This document shows positions 43,117 through 53,141 of a stretch of DNA of 64,000 bases, in pieces. This stretch comes from JAHEJA01 sp965656445 (GTDB taxonomy: Bacteria; Pseudomonadota; Alphaproteobacteria; Rhodobacterales; Rhodobacteraceae): positions 38,621 to 102,620 of the forward strand of contig CBFHKO010000008.1 of NCBI GenBank assembly GCA_965656445.1, read 5' to 3'. The translations under genes were made by a program, and so were the position numbers. Each line of letters begins with the position of its first letter. Positions within the stretch are counted from its first letter, which is position 1. A model generated the notes under the pieces. That model had not been told where the DNA came from, ran no database searches, and saw only the letters and a list, made by a program, of their open reading frames with translations.

Positions 43117-43836
43117 TCAATCCTCGAAACAGGATGATCTGCCGTCTCGTGCGATTGTTGCCGCCCCATCCAGGATTGCGGCGCTTCTTTTTTTGACAAA
43201 AGCAGAGGGCGCACCCGCCGAGCGGTTCTTGGGATTGGGTAAAACAGCGGCAAGGCGTGCGGATTGAAGCGGGGACAGATCGGCGGCATTGACCCCATAG
43301 GTGGTTCTGGCGGCCTCTTGGATGCCAAAAACACCTTCGTCAAATTCGATAACATTGAGATAGACCTCAACGATCCGTTCCTTGGTCCAGAGCAATTCGA
43401 CCGCTGGCGTTAATACCGCTTCTAATGCCTTGCGAAGCCATGAGCGCCCGTGCCAGAGAAAGACGTTTTTTACCACTTGTTGCGAAATCGTGGACGCCCC
43501 GCGATTGCCACCCTCATCAATAGCGGCGCGAATGGCGTTCATATCAAATCCCCAATGCGTACAGAAATTCGCGTCCTCTGCGGCGACAACGGAACGGGCG
43601 GCGTGGATGCTTATGTCCTCTATCGGGGTCCAGTCGTAGGAATATGTCCCAAAACGTTCATTTTCCGATAGCATATAGGGCGTCACTGGAACGGGGATCC
43701 AGCGAAAGGCAAGGATGACGAGAGCGATCAAAGCAACGATCCCCAATGCCCCCCGAACCACCCAACGCCGCACGCGACGCATGAGGGGGACAGATGCCTT
43801 GGATTTCTTTGCCTTTGTCGTTTTCCGTTTCGCCAT
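43117..43836 (-). CDS. mtgA: Monofunctional biosynthetic peptidoglycan transglycosylase
   Basis: Inner-membrane GT51 enzyme that polymerises lipid II into glycan strands. The 239 residues have a basic cytoplasmic N-terminus, one membrane anchor (about residues 25-45, GALGIVALIALVILAFRW), and the GT51 domain with catalytic Glu in ARSVVAAEDANFCTHWGFD, GASTISQQVVKNVFLW, KERIVEVYLNVIEFDEGVFG and NAADLSPLQSARLAAVLPNP. ATG 43836 starts the protein with AAAAGG upstream; the frame is open to 43917 but without domain content. Confidence 0.95.
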   Translation of the reverse strand: MAKRKTTKAKKSKASVPLMRRVRRWVVRGALGIVALIALVILAFRWIPVPVTPYMLSENERFGTYSYDWTPIEDISIHAARSVVAAEDANFCTHWGFDMNAIRAAIDEGGNRGASTISQQVVKNVFLWHGRSWLRKALEAVLTPAVELLWTKERIVEVYLNVIEFDEGVFGIQEAARTTYGVNAADLSPLQSARLAAVLPNPKNRSAGAPSAFVKKRSAAILDGAATIARDGRSSCFED

Positions 43837-43930
43837 ACCGCTCGCCTTTTGAGACTGATAATACCTGAGGTCAGCCCCGTGACCAATGTCGAAACGAAGG
43901 TTGGCGGAATTTTTCAATTACCTGTGGTTA

Positions 43931-43960
43931 AAATAAAAAAGCCGCCCTAGTTGGACGGCT
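43931..43960 (-). terminator. Rho-independent terminator of gltB
   Basis: On the minus strand AGCCGTCC, loop AACTA, GGGCGGCT (eight pairs with one G-U) and then TTTTTTATTTTA, 20 bases beyond the gltB stop. Confidence 0.85.
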
Positions 43961-43983
43961 CTTTTGGTTTTAATGTCTCAGAT

Positions 43984-46900
43984 TTACTCGGCTGGAACCG
44001 CAGCTTGTTCCAAGTCGATGGGATGTGCGATTTTGTTTAGCATCTCTTTGGGGCAAACTTGGATGAACTTGCTCTTTTCCAAATCCCAATGCTGTAGGAT
44101 ATCGCCCGCTTTGACAGAGCCTGTTTCGCGGTGATGCGCTTCGATCAATGATTTCAGCTCATTTTCCCAATGATCGACGGTCACGGCACAGGTCACGAGG
44201 GTTTCCATGTTCAACATAGACTGTGTTGTGCCATCTGCGTCATAGAGATAGGCCATACCACCCGTCATACCCGCGCCAAAGTTTGCGCCGATTGTGCCGA
44301 GGATCACGGCCGTTCCGCCTGTCATATATTCACAGCCGTTTGAGCCACATCCCTCAACCACAACTTTGGCACCAGAGTTACGAACGGCAAAGCGTTCACC
44401 GGCGCGACCCGCGGCAAAGAGATACCCATCCGTTGCACCATAAAGAACCGTGTTGCCGATGATTGTGTTGTCTGCGGCAACCAATGGGGACACCATCGGA
44501 GGACGCACAATGATCATCCCACCAGAGAGACCTTTGCCGACATAGTCATTCGCATCCCCTGACACTTCGATTTTCAGGCCGGGTGCTGCGAAGGCGCCAA
44601 GTGACTGACCAGCGGAGCCTGTCAATTTCACCGTCAAGTGATCTGGTTGAAGCGAATTGCGCATGCCAAAGTTGCGGACAATATGGCTAGAGGTGCGCGT
44701 GCCCACGGTGCGATGTGTGTTTTCAACTGCATAAGACAGTTGCATCTTTTCCCCGTCGTTCAAGAAGCGGGCGGCATCGCGCACGATTTCCGCATCCAAG
44801 GTATCGGGAACTGGGTTACGTGGGCGATCACGGTCATATGTATTGCGATCTGCGCCATCCACAGTGATCAACAACGGGTTGAGGTCCAAATCGTCCAAGT
44901 GATCAGATCCACGGCTCACTTGACTGAGCAAATCGGCGCGGCCGATCACTTCGTCAATAGAGCGCGCACCGATAGAGGCGAGGATTTCGCGGACTTCTTG
45001 AGCGTAGAAGGTGATCAAATTGACGACCTTATCTGCGTTGCCAGTGAACTTGTCACGCAGGGCTTCGTCTTGGGTACAGACACCGACAGGGCAGGTGTTG
45101 GATTGACACTGACGGACCATGATACAGCCCATCGCAATCAAGGCCGCTGTTCCGATACCGTATTCTTCGGCACCCAACATTGCCGCCATGACAATGTCGC
45201 GGCCTGTGCGCAAACCACCGTCGGTGCGCAATGTGATGCGGTCGCGCAGGTTGTTCATTGATAGAACTTGGTGCGCCTCAGTTAGACCCATTTCCCAAGG
45301 AAGACCCGCAAATTTGATTGACGTCGCAGGAGAGGCCCCTGTGCCGCCGTTGTGCCCTGAAATCAGGATGACATCGGCCTCGGCTTTGGCAACGCCTGCG
45401 GCGATCGTTCCAACACCAGAGGCGGCCACCAATTTGACGGTCACTTTACAGCGTGGGTTGATTTGCTTGAGGTCATAGATCAACTGCGCCAAATCCTCGA
45501 TAGAATAGATATCGTGGTGTGGCGGTGGTGAGATCAAGGTCACGCCTTTGGTTGAATGGCGCAAACGCGCAATAAGGTCGGTGACCTTCATGCCAGGCAA
45601 TTGACCACCTTCACCTGGTTTTGCACCTTGGGCGACTTTGATTTCCAATTCTTCGCACTGGTTGAGGTATTCAGCAGTAACACCAAACCGACCAGAGGCG
45701 ACTTGTTTGATTTTGGCCGATGGGTTGTCGCCATTTGGCTCAGGGTGGAAGTGTGCTGGATCTTCGCCGCCCTCACCTGAATCTGATTTCGCACCAATGC
45801 GGTTCATCGCAACGTTAAGCGTCTTATGCGCCTCAGGGCTCAGCGCCCCTAAGGACATGCCCGGCGTTACGAAACGCTTGCGGATCGATGTGATGCTCTC
45901 AACTTCTTCCAATGGGATCGCATCGCCCAAAGGTTTGATCGCCAAGAGGTCACGCAAATGGATGGGCGGGTTGGCTTGCATCCGTGCGGAATACTTTTTC
46001 CACATGTCAAAGCTGGCTTTGTTACAGGCCGTTTGCATAATATGCATTGTCTGTGCTTCCCACGCGTGGGTTTCACCGGATTTGCGGGCTTTGTAGAAGC
46101 CACCGATGGAGAGAACACCATCCGATGTCCAGCCTTTGGCGTGGATCTCTTCTGCCTTTTTCTGGATGCCGCTGACACCAATACCAGAGATGCGGCTCAT
46201 CAAGCCTGGGAAATATTCCGCACACATGGCACGGGACAGACCAACAGCCTCAAAATTTAGACCGCCACGGTAGGATGAAATAACTGAGATCCCCATTTTG
46301 GCCATGATTTTTAGCAAACCTTGGTCAATGGCTTCGCGATAGCGCGCGACGGCTTCGGTCAATGGACCCTGAAGAAGGCCACGCTCGATGCGATCTGCAA
46401 TGCTGTCTTCGGCAAGGTAGGCATTCACAGTTGTTGCACCTGAGCCAATCAAAACGGCGAAATAGTGCGGATCAATACATTCGGCAGACCGGACGTTCAA
46501 TGAACAGAATGTGCGCAGACCGCGACGTGTCAAATGGCTGTGAACCGCAGACGTCGCAAGGATCATCGGCATTGCGATTTTTTCAGCATTTGAATGCTGA
46601 TCGGTTAGAACGATGTGCCCCGCTCCAGAGCGCACCGCATCCTCCGCCTCAGCGCGGATGCGTTCCAACTCAACTTGAAGCGTCGAAGAGCCTGCGTTTG
46701 TTGGGAAGGTACAATCGATTTCAACAAGATTCGCGCCGAATGTTGCCCTAACTTCTTCCCATTGGGAATTGCCTAGGAACGGGCTGTCTAGAACGACGAT
46801 TTCCGTTTGCGAGCTGCTCTCGTCGAGGACGTTTTTCAGGTTCCCAAAGCGCGTCTTCAACGACATCACGCGGAATTCGCGCAAGCTGTCGATCGGGGGG

Positions 46901-48519
46901 TTTGTGACCTGAGAAAAGTTTTGACGGAAAAAATGGCTCAAGGGGCGATATTTCTTGGACAAAACCGCGCTTGGTGTGTCGTCGCCCATAGAGGCCAATG
47001 TTTCTTTGGCATCTTCGACCATCGGTGCCAGAATTTGCTCTAGCTCTTCGATTGTATAACCTGCCGCGATTTGACGCTTGCGCAGGTCATCACCGCTAAA
47101 GATCGCCTTTTCGGTAACTGTTTCAAGCTTCTTATCAAGCTCATTGATCTTGCCAACCCAGTCACCAAAGGGCTGGGCTGCGGCCAAGGTATCTTTGATT
47201 TCGGTGTCGTGGAACAGTTTGCCCTCTTTCATATCAACGGCAAGCAACTGACCTGGTCCAAGAGCGCCTTTTTCACGGACGGTGGATTCGTCTGTTGGAA
47301 CCATGCCGATTTCAGAACCTGCAATCAAAAGACCATCGCCTGTGATGACATAGCGCATTGGGCGTAGGCCGTTGCGATCCAGTCCTGCACAGACCCAACG
47401 CCCGTCTGTCATTGCGAGCGCAGCTGGACCATCCCAAGGCTCCATGACAGAGTTGCAATAGGAATACATATCGACCCAAGGCTGAGGCAGGTCATTGGCT
47501 TGCTTTGACCAGCTTTCAGGAACCAGCATGGTTTTTGCCATAGGCGCATTGCGCCCAGCGCGGACCAAGACTTCAAACACCGCATCAAGCGCGGCAGAGT
47601 CAGACGAGCCGCCTGGAATGATCGGCTTGATGTCTTCGGCCATGTCGCCAAAGGTTGAGGAGGCCATGCGGATTTCATGGCTCTTCATCCAGTTCATATT
47701 GCCCTTGAGCGTGTTGATTTCGCCGTTATGCGCCAACATGCGGAAAGGCTGTGCCAACCACCACTGAGGGAAGGTATTCGTTGAATAGCGTTGGTGATAC
47801 AGCGCGAAGGCGGATTCAAAGCGTTCATCCATAAGATCAGGGTAAAAGACCGCGACTTGTTCGGCCAACATCATGCCTTTGTAGATGATCGAGCGGCACG
47901 AGAGGGACGCAAGGTAGAGCCCTGTGACACCTGCAGCAGCAGCCGCTTTTTCGATGCGACGACGGATTACATAGAGTTCGCGTTCAAAGGTTTCTTCGTC
48001 CACACCTTTGGAGTTGGAAATCAAGATTTGTTCGATCTCTGGACGGGTCGCGTTTGCTTTGTCGCCAAGACATTCGACTTCTACGGGAACATGACGCCAT
48101 CCATAGATGAAATAGCCCATGCGTAGAATTTCGGCTTCGACGATTGTCCGGCAGGTTTCTTGCGCGCCGAAATCGGTGCGAGGCAAGAACACCTGACCCA
48201 CGGCAACCATTTCGTCGTTGCGGGGTTCGTGACCTGTGCGACGGATTTGATCATAGAAAAAACGCACAGGGATTTGTACGTGAATACCCGCACCATCCCC
48301 AGTTTTTCCGTCCGCATCAACTGCCCCACGGTGCCAAACCGCCTTGAGCGCCTTAATGCCGTTTTCTACGACTTGACGGCTTGGTTTGCCATCAATGGAC
48401 ACGACAAGTCCGACACCACAAGAGGCGTGTTCTTCGCTCTCGTGATAGAGGCCATTTTCAGACATCCACTTGCGTTTTGCTTCTTCTGCGGCGACCCAGT
48501 TTTGATCATAAATAGTCAT
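43984..48519 (-). CDS. gltB: Glutamate synthase (NADPH), large subunit
   Basis: Transfers the amide of glutamine to 2-oxoglutarate, giving two glutamates. The 1511 residues carry, in order, a glutamine amidotransferase class II domain whose nucleophile is Cys34 (after EEHAS, so a propeptide is removed), the central domain, the FMN-binding synthase domain with LISPPPHHDIYSIEDLAQLI, LISGHNGGTGASPATSIK and the 3Fe-4S cysteines (MGCIMVRQCQSNTCPVGVC), and the C-terminal GXGXG beta-helix (GDANDYVGKGLSGGMIIVRP). It follows gltD by 61 bases, in the order gltD-gltB. Ends at a terminator. Confidence 0.98.
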   Translation of the reverse strand: MTIYDQNWVAAEEAKRKWMSENGLYHESEEHASCGVGLVVSIDGKPSRQVVENGIKALKAVWHRGAVDADGKTGDGAGIHVQIPVRFFYDQIRRTGHEPRNDEMVAVGQVFLPRTDFGAQETCRTIVEAEILRMGYFIYGWRHVPVEVECLGDKANATRPEIEQILISNSKGVDEETFERELYVIRRRIEKAAAAAGVTGLYLASLSCRSIIYKGMMLAEQVAVFYPDLMDERFESAFALYHQRYSTNTFPQWWLAQPFRMLAHNGEINTLKGNMNWMKSHEIRMASSTFGDMAEDIKPIIPGGSSDSAALDAVFEVLVRAGRNAPMAKTMLVPESWSKQANDLPQPWVDMYSYCNSVMEPWDGPAALAMTDGRWVCAGLDRNGLRPMRYVITGDGLLIAGSEIGMVPTDESTVREKGALGPGQLLAVDMKEGKLFHDTEIKDTLAAAQPFGDWVGKINELDKKLETVTEKAIFSGDDLRKRQIAAGYTIEELEQILAPMVEDAKETLASMGDDTPSAVLSKKYRPLSHFFRQNFSQVTNPPIDSLREFRVMSLKTRFGNLKNVLDESSSQTEIVVLDSPFLGNSQWEEVRATFGANLVEIDCTFPTNAGSSTLQVELERIRAEAEDAVRSGAGHIVLTDQHSNAEKIAMPMILATSAVHSHLTRRGLRTFCSLNVRSAECIDPHYFAVLIGSGATTVNAYLAEDSIADRIERGLLQGPLTEAVARYREAIDQGLLKIMAKMGISVISSYRGGLNFEAVGLSRAMCAEYFPGLMSRISGIGVSGIQKKAEEIHAKGWTSDGVLSIGGFYKARKSGETHAWEAQTMHIMQTACNKASFDMWKKYSARMQANPPIHLRDLLAIKPLGDAIPLEEVESITSIRKRFVTPGMSLGALSPEAHKTLNVAMNRIGAKSDSGEGGEDPAHFHPEPNGDNPSAKIKQVASGRFGVTAEYLNQCEELEIKVAQGAKPGEGGQLPGMKVTDLIARLRHSTKGVTLISPPPHHDIYSIEDLAQLIYDLKQINPRCKVTVKLVAASGVGTIAAGVAKAEADVILISGHNGGTGASPATSIKFAGLPWEMGLTEAHQVLSMNNLRDRITLRTDGGLRTGRDIVMAAMLGAEEYGIGTAALIAMGCIMVRQCQSNTCPVGVCTQDEALRDKFTGNADKVVNLITFYAQEVREILASIGARSIDEVIGRADLLSQVSRGSDHLDDLDLNPLLITVDGADRNTYDRDRPRNPVPDTLDAEIVRDAARFLNDGEKMQLSYAVENTHRTVGTRTSSHIVRNFGMRNSLQPDHLTVKLTGSAGQSLGAFAAPGLKIEVSGDANDYVGKGLSGGMIIVRPPMVSPLVAADNTIIGNTVLYGATDGYLFAAGRAGERFAVRNSGAKVVVEGCGSNGCEYMTGGTAVILGTIGANFGAGMTGGMAYLYDADGTTQSMLNMETLVTCAVTVDHWENELKSLIEAHHRETGSVKAGDILQHWDLEKSKFIQVCPKEMLNKIAHPIDLEQAAVPAE

Positions 48520-48580
48520 GTTTTAACCCTTCCGTTTGGGGGTAGGGGCGCATGGCCCCAACGTTCAAAAATATGTTTGA

Positions 48581-50014
48581 TTACTCAGCGGCGATTGCGG
48601 CTTTGGCGTTCAATTCGTTTAGAATTGCATCCGCCGTATCGCGTCCATCGCGGATCGCCCAGACGACGAGTGACGCACCGCGGACGATGTCGCCCACTGC
48701 ATAGACGCCATCCATGGCTGTTTTACCGGTGCCAAAGTCCGCTTTGACTGTGCCCCAGCGTGTGACAGGTAACTCTGGTTGGTTCCAAAGTGTTGGCAAG
48801 TCTTCTGGTTCAAAGCCAAGCGCCTTGATCACGAGGTCTGCAGGTTCCACGTAATCGGACCCTTCGATGATTTCTGGGCTACGACGGCCTGAGGCATCTG
48901 GCGCGCCCAAGCGCATGCGTTGCACGACGACACCTGTGACGGGATCACCTTCAAACGCCTTGGGTGCGGCGAGCCATTCAAAGATCACGCCTTCTTCTTC
49001 GGCGTTTTTAACTTCGCGTTGTGAGCCGGGCATGTTGGCGCGGTCGCGGCGATAGAGACATTTCACTGAGGTCGCGCCTTGGCGGATCGCTGTGCGCACA
49101 CAGTCCATAGCCGTGTCGCCGCCGCCGATGACAACGACGCGCTTGCCTTTGGCGTTTAACGTGCCGTTTTCATAGTCTTCGACTGTGTCACCAAAGTTCT
49201 GACGATTCGAGACGGTCAAGTAATCCAACGCGCGTGCGGTGCCTTTGGCCTCTGTGCCGTCAATATCAAGATCACGGGTTTTGTAGACGCCTGTTGCGAT
49301 AATCACAGCGTCATGTTTTGCGCGGATATCGTCAAAGGAAATATCTTCGCCAACATTGGTGTTCAGCTCAAGTTTGATGCCGCCATCAGTTAGCTGACCA
49401 TTGCGGCGCATGACGACGTCTTTTTCCAGCTTGAACCCTGGGATACCGTAGGTGAGCAAACCACCAGCGCGATCATAGCGATCGTAAACGGTGACTTGGA
49501 TGCCTGCACGACGTAGGTGATCCGCTGCGGCCAATCCACCTGGACCCGCACCAATGATACCAACCGATTCGGCGCGTTCATGGGATGGCTTGATTGGTTT
49601 GACCCAACCGTTTTCCCATGCTGTGTCCGTGATGTATTTTTCAACGGCACCGATGGTGACGGTTTCATGGCCAGATTGCTCAATCACACAGTTACCTTCG
49701 CACAAGCGGTCCTGTGGACAAATACGTCCACAGATTTCTGGGAAGGTATTGGTTGCCTGCGATACATCATAGGCCTCTTGCAAACGCCCTTCTGCGGTTA
49801 GTTTTAACCAATCAGGGATGTTATTGTGCAAGGGGCAATGGGATTGGCAATAAGGCACACCACATTGGCTGCAACGGCTTGCTTGTTCTTCGGCTTTGGC
49901 TTTTGCGAACTCTGAATAAATTTCGCCAAAGTCTTTGTTACGAACGTCTGCTTCGCGTTTCTGAGGCATGGTGCGCTCGATGTTCACGAATTTTAGCATT
50001 GGCTGTTTTGCCAT
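48581..50014 (-). CDS. gltD: Glutamate synthase (NADPH), small subunit
   Basis: Flavoprotein that takes electrons from NADPH and passes them through iron-sulphur clusters to GltB. The 477 residues show the cluster-binding cysteines in SRCSQCGVPYCQSHCPLHNN and GRICPQDRLCEGNCVI, the FAD fold VGIIGAGPGGLAAADHLRRA and the NADPH fold VVVIGGGDTAMDCVRTAIRQ, ending with DGVYAVGDIVRGASLVVWAI. ATG 50014 starts the family domain; the frame is open to 50059. The 177-base gap to divergent uppP is AT-rich and must hold both promoters. Confidence 0.97.
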   Translation of the reverse strand: MAKQPMLKFVNIERTMPQKREADVRNKDFGEIYSEFAKAKAEEQASRCSQCGVPYCQSHCPLHNNIPDWLKLTAEGRLQEAYDVSQATNTFPEICGRICPQDRLCEGNCVIEQSGHETVTIGAVEKYITDTAWENGWVKPIKPSHERAESVGIIGAGPGGLAAADHLRRAGIQVTVYDRYDRAGGLLTYGIPGFKLEKDVVMRRNGQLTDGGIKLELNTNVGEDISFDDIRAKHDAVIIATGVYKTRDLDIDGTEAKGTARALDYLTVSNRQNFGDTVEDYENGTLNAKGKRVVVIGGGDTAMDCVRTAIRQGATSVKCLYRRDRANMPGSQREVKNAEEEGVIFEWLAAPKAFEGDPVTGVVVQRMRLGAPDASGRRSPEIIEGSDYVEPADLVIKALGFEPEDLPTLWNQPELPVTRWGTVKADFGTGKTAMDGVYAVGDIVRGASLVVWAIRDGRDTADAILNELNAKAAIAAE

Positions 50015-50236
50015 TGGTGCGACTCCATAAAATGAGGGTTTGGAGATCACGTACATCAAGTGATACAGAAAGAAAAGGCATAAGTGTTGACCTAAATTGT
50101 GAAATTATCCAAAATTGCCCTCAGAATTATGATGATTGTGCAAAATAAAGAACCGATGCGGACCTATATTTGATAATTCCATTATTTTGTGTGGGATGAT
50201 AGGACAGCGGCAACGATATTATTGTGAAAGTTTTCT

Positions 50237-51043
50237 ATGCCCGTCCTTCATCTCGTTTTGGTTGCTCTTATACAGGGGATCACTGAATTCTTACCCGTCT
50301 CCTCTAGTGCGCATTTGATTTTATTACCCAATCTCACAGGCATGGAGGATCAAGGTCCCGTTATTGACGTCTCTGTCCACTTGGGGACACTGGTCGCAGT
50401 GATTGTCTTTTTCTGGCGCGATGTTTGGTTTGGTCTGAGTGGTTTGCCGAATTTGGCGCGTGGGCGGGTTGATACAGATCAAAGCCGGTTGGCGCTGAAC
50501 CTCATTATTGCAACCATTCCTGCCATAGCGTTGGGCCTCGTTCTTAAGGTGACGGGCCTCAGTGATGCGATGCGGGGCAGTGTTGGATTGATCGGGGCGA
50601 CGATGCTGGGCTTTGGCCTTGTGTTGTGGTGGGCTGATAGCAAACATGTTGAAACAGGTGAAAAACAGGACTGGTCTTTGGCGCAGGCATGGAAGCTTGG
50701 GCTTTGGCAGGCGCTGGCCTTGATCCCTGGTACGTCGCGGTCAGGCATTACCATTACGGGCGCGCGCGTGATGGGGTTCAAACGTCAAGACGCCGCCACG
50801 ATTGCCATGTTGATGTCCATTCCAACGATCCTTGCGGCCGGAGCCTTAGAAGCGCTGGATGTGGCGCAATCGGCGAATACCGCCATTCTCATTGACGGGG
50901 CGATTGCAGCGGTCTTTGCGGCGGTCTCTGCGTTCTTGGCATTGGGATTGATGATGCGCTTACTACGTTCTGTGACCTTCCTGCCCTATGTCATTTATCG
51001 CGTTGTCTTTGGCGCGGGTCTGATTATTTGGGCTTTGGTCTAA
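50237..51043 (+). CDS. uppP: Undecaprenyl-diphosphatase
   Basis: Inner-membrane enzyme (BacA type) that dephosphorylates undecaprenyl pyrophosphate to recycle the lipid carrier for cell wall synthesis. The 268 residues have about eight membrane segments. Seen: the active-site motifs LIQGITEFLPVSSSAHLILL and LALIPGTSRSGITITGARVM, and the conserved second repeat. Overexpression of this family confers bacitracin resistance in other bacteria. It is divergent from gltD and followed after 69 bases by aroQ. Confidence 0.96.
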   Translation: MPVLHLVLVALIQGITEFLPVSSSAHLILLPNLTGMEDQGPVIDVSVHLGTLVAVIVFFWRDVWFGLSGLPNLARGRVDTDQSRLALNLIIATIPAIALGLVLKVTGLSDAMRGSVGLIGATMLGFGLVLWWADSKHVETGEKQDWSLAQAWKLGLWQALALIPGTSRSGITITGARVMGFKRQDAATIAMLMSIPTILAAGALEALDVAQSANTAILIDGAIAAVFAAVSAFLALGLMMRLLRSVTFLPYVIYRVVFGAGLIIWALV

Positions 51044-51112
51044 CTTTGTGTCAAAGCTTGACGCTTGTGACGGAAACGCACAAAGTCAGGCCAACTCAAA
51101 AGGAGTTTTGCA

Positions 51113-51553
51113 ATGTCAAAACATGTCTACATTCTAAATGGCCCAAATTTGAACCTGTTGGGACGTCGTGAGCCTGAGATTTACGGTCATGAGACCCTTG
51201 ATGATGTGGAAAAATTCTGTGCCGAAGTGGCCAAGACGGTTGGTTTGTCCATAGATCTCAAGCAATCGAATTGGGAAGGTCAAATTGTGGATTGGATCCA
51301 TGAGGCGCGTGACAACGCAGCGGGTATCATCATTAACCCAGCCGCGTTGACGCATACATCCGTCGCGGTCTTAGACGCGCTCAACACCTTCGATGGTCCC
51401 GTTTTAGAGGTGCATATTTCCAACGTCCATAAACGGGAATCCTTTCGGCATCATTCCTATGTGTCTCTTCGCGCTGATGGCGTTATCGCAGGGTTCGGCG
51501 TTCAAGGGTATAGCCTCGCCGTGTTGCGCATGGGCGAATTGTTAAAGGGATAA
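51113..51553 (+). CDS. aroQ: 3-dehydroquinate dehydratase, type II
   Basis: Dehydrates 3-dehydroquinate to 3-dehydroshikimate in aromatic amino acid synthesis; a dodecamer of flavodoxin-like subunits. The 146 residues show [20 protein letters not shown] with the catalytic Tyr and Arg in the flexible loop, [19 protein letters not shown], and [20 protein letters not shown] with the catalytic His. AAAAGGAG lies upstream. The matB-like gene starts four bases after its stop and is probably in the same transcript. Confidence 0.97.
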   Translation: MSKHVYILNGPNLNLLGRREPEIYGHETLDDVEKFCAEVAKTVGLSIDLKQSNWEGQIVDWIHEARDNAAGIIINPAALTHTSVAVLDALNTFDGPVLEVHISNVHKRESFRHHSYVSLRADGVIAGFGVQGYSLAVLRMGELLKG

Positions 51554-51556
51554 GAG

Positions 51557-53071
51557 ATGGCAAACCCTCTCTATGATGCATTGTTTGGCGCGCATTTGGG
51601 CCAAGACACGCCGTTTTTGATTTTATCTGATGACCATGTGGTCACTCATGATGCGTTCCTGAAACAAGCCGCGCAATTTGCAGGGTTTATCACGGATGCA
51701 GGATTGAGCGCAGGGAATCGCTTGGCGGTCCAGGTTCATAAATCCCCGGAGGCGTTGGCTATTTACGCCGCTTGTGTTCAGGCGGGTGTGGTCTTTCTGC
51801 CGTTGAATACGGCCTATACAGGGTCTGAAATTGAATATTTCATTGAGAACTCTGGAGCGAAACTGGTTGTTTGCGATGGGGCGTTTCAGGACGCTTTGTT
51901 GCCAATCACGTCCAAATATGAGGCGCGCTTAGAAACCCTAAATGCGGATGGACAAGGTAGCTTTGTTGATCATGCCGCCGCGTTTCCAGACAGCTTTGAC
52001 ACTGTGGACCGGTCGGGCGATGATTTGGCGGCGTTTCTTTATACATCAGGAACGACAGGGCGCTCCAAAGGGGCGATGCTGAGCCAAGATAACCTTTTGT
52101 CGAATGCGCAAACGCTGGTGTCGTATTGGCAGTTTAGCCCCGATGATGTCTTGCTTCATGCCTTGCCGATATTCCACACGCATGGGCTCTTTGTTGCGAC
52201 GAATGTGTGTTTGTTGGCGGGCTGTCAGGCGCGGTTCTACGCAGGCTTTGATCAAGAGGCCTTGATCCGTGATATGCCCAAGGCCACCGCTTTGATGGGC
52301 GTTCCCACGTTTTACACGCGGTTGTTGAGCGATGCGCGGTTTAATCGCGAATTAACCCAAAATATGCGTCTGTTCATTTCTGGCTCTGCGCCTTTGTTGG
52401 CAGAAACGCACAAGCAATTCCAAGACCGCACAGGGCATCGTATCCTTGAACGCTATGGTATGACCGAAACGAATATGAACACGTCAAACCCCTATGATGG
52501 GGACCGACGTGCGGGAACCGTTGGGGTGCCGTTACCTGGTGTCGAAGTCAAAGTCTGTGATCCTGAAACGGGGGCTGCTTTGCCCGATGGTGAGATCGGC
52601 GTTCTAGAAGTGCGCGGTCCCAATGTGTTCAAAGGCTATTGGCAGATGCCTGAGAAAACGCGCGAAGAGCTAAGGGAGGATGGGTTTTTCATCACCGGTG
52701 ATCTCGCAATGAGAGACGCGGATGGCTACATTACAATTGTTGGACGTGGCAAAGACCTTATCATTTCTGGCGGATACAATATTTATCCAAAAGAAATCGA
52801 ACTGGTATTAGATGATCAAGATGGTGTCTTAGAAAGCGCAGTTATTGGGGTTGCCCATCCTGATTTCGGGGAAACTGTTGTCGCCGTTTTGGTTGCTGAG
52901 CAAGGGGCGGCCCTTGATGAAAGCGCACTAAAACGGGCGGTCTCTGAGGATCTCGCGAAATTCAAACATCCACGATCCTATCAAATCGTGGATGAGTTGC
53001 CTCGGAACACAATGGGCAAGGTTCAAAAGAATATTCTCAGGGATAGATATGCGGGCTTGTTTGCGACATGA
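51557..53071 (+). CDS. matB: Malonyl-CoA synthetase
   Basis: Acyl-adenylate enzyme that makes malonyl-CoA (or methylmalonyl-CoA) from the free acid, CoA and ATP. The 504 residues show the P-loop-like FLYTSGTTGRSKGAMLS, HALPIFHTHGLFVATNVCL, LMGVPTFYTRLL, ERYGMTETNMNTSNPYDGDR, FFITGDLAMRDADGYITIVG, and catalytic Lys near RNTMGKVQKNILRD. The PIFHTHGL and GVPTFYTRLL segments, which shape the substrate pocket, are those of MatB rather than of long-chain or acetate enzymes. It follows aroQ closely; the pairing seems positional only. Confidence 0.92.
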   Translation: MANPLYDALFGAHLGQDTPFLILSDDHVVTHDAFLKQAAQFAGFITDAGLSAGNRLAVQVHKSPEALAIYAACVQAGVVFLPLNTAYTGSEIEYFIENSGAKLVVCDGAFQDALLPITSKYEARLETLNADGQGSFVDHAAAFPDSFDTVDRSGDDLAAFLYTSGTTGRSKGAMLSQDNLLSNAQTLVSYWQFSPDDVLLHALPIFHTHGLFVATNVCLLAGCQARFYAGFDQEALIRDMPKATALMGVPTFYTRLLSDARFNRELTQNMRLFISGSAPLLAETHKQFQDRTGHRILERYGMTETNMNTSNPYDGDRRAGTVGVPLPGVEVKVCDPETGAALPDGEIGVLEVRGPNVFKGYWQMPEKTREELREDGFFITGDLAMRDADGYITIVGRGKDLIISGGYNIYPKEIELVLDDQDGVLESAVIGVAHPDFGETVVAVLVAEQGAALDESALKRAVSEDLAKFKHPRSYQIVDELPRNTMGKVQKNILRDRYAGLFAT

Positions 53072-53141
53072 TAGCCGCTTGTCACTTTGTTTTGAAAATT
53101 TATAACGGTCGATACGAGGACCACTCAGGTAGCAGGATTAT

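Noticed and set aside
44638..45261. A 207-codon plus-strand frame inside gltB
   Set aside because: It is antisense to the conserved synthase domain of gltB and has no start signal.
51557..53071. Acetyl-CoA or long-chain acyl-CoA synthetase
   Set aside because: The pocket segments PIFHTHGL and GVPTFYTRLL fit malonyl-CoA synthetase better.
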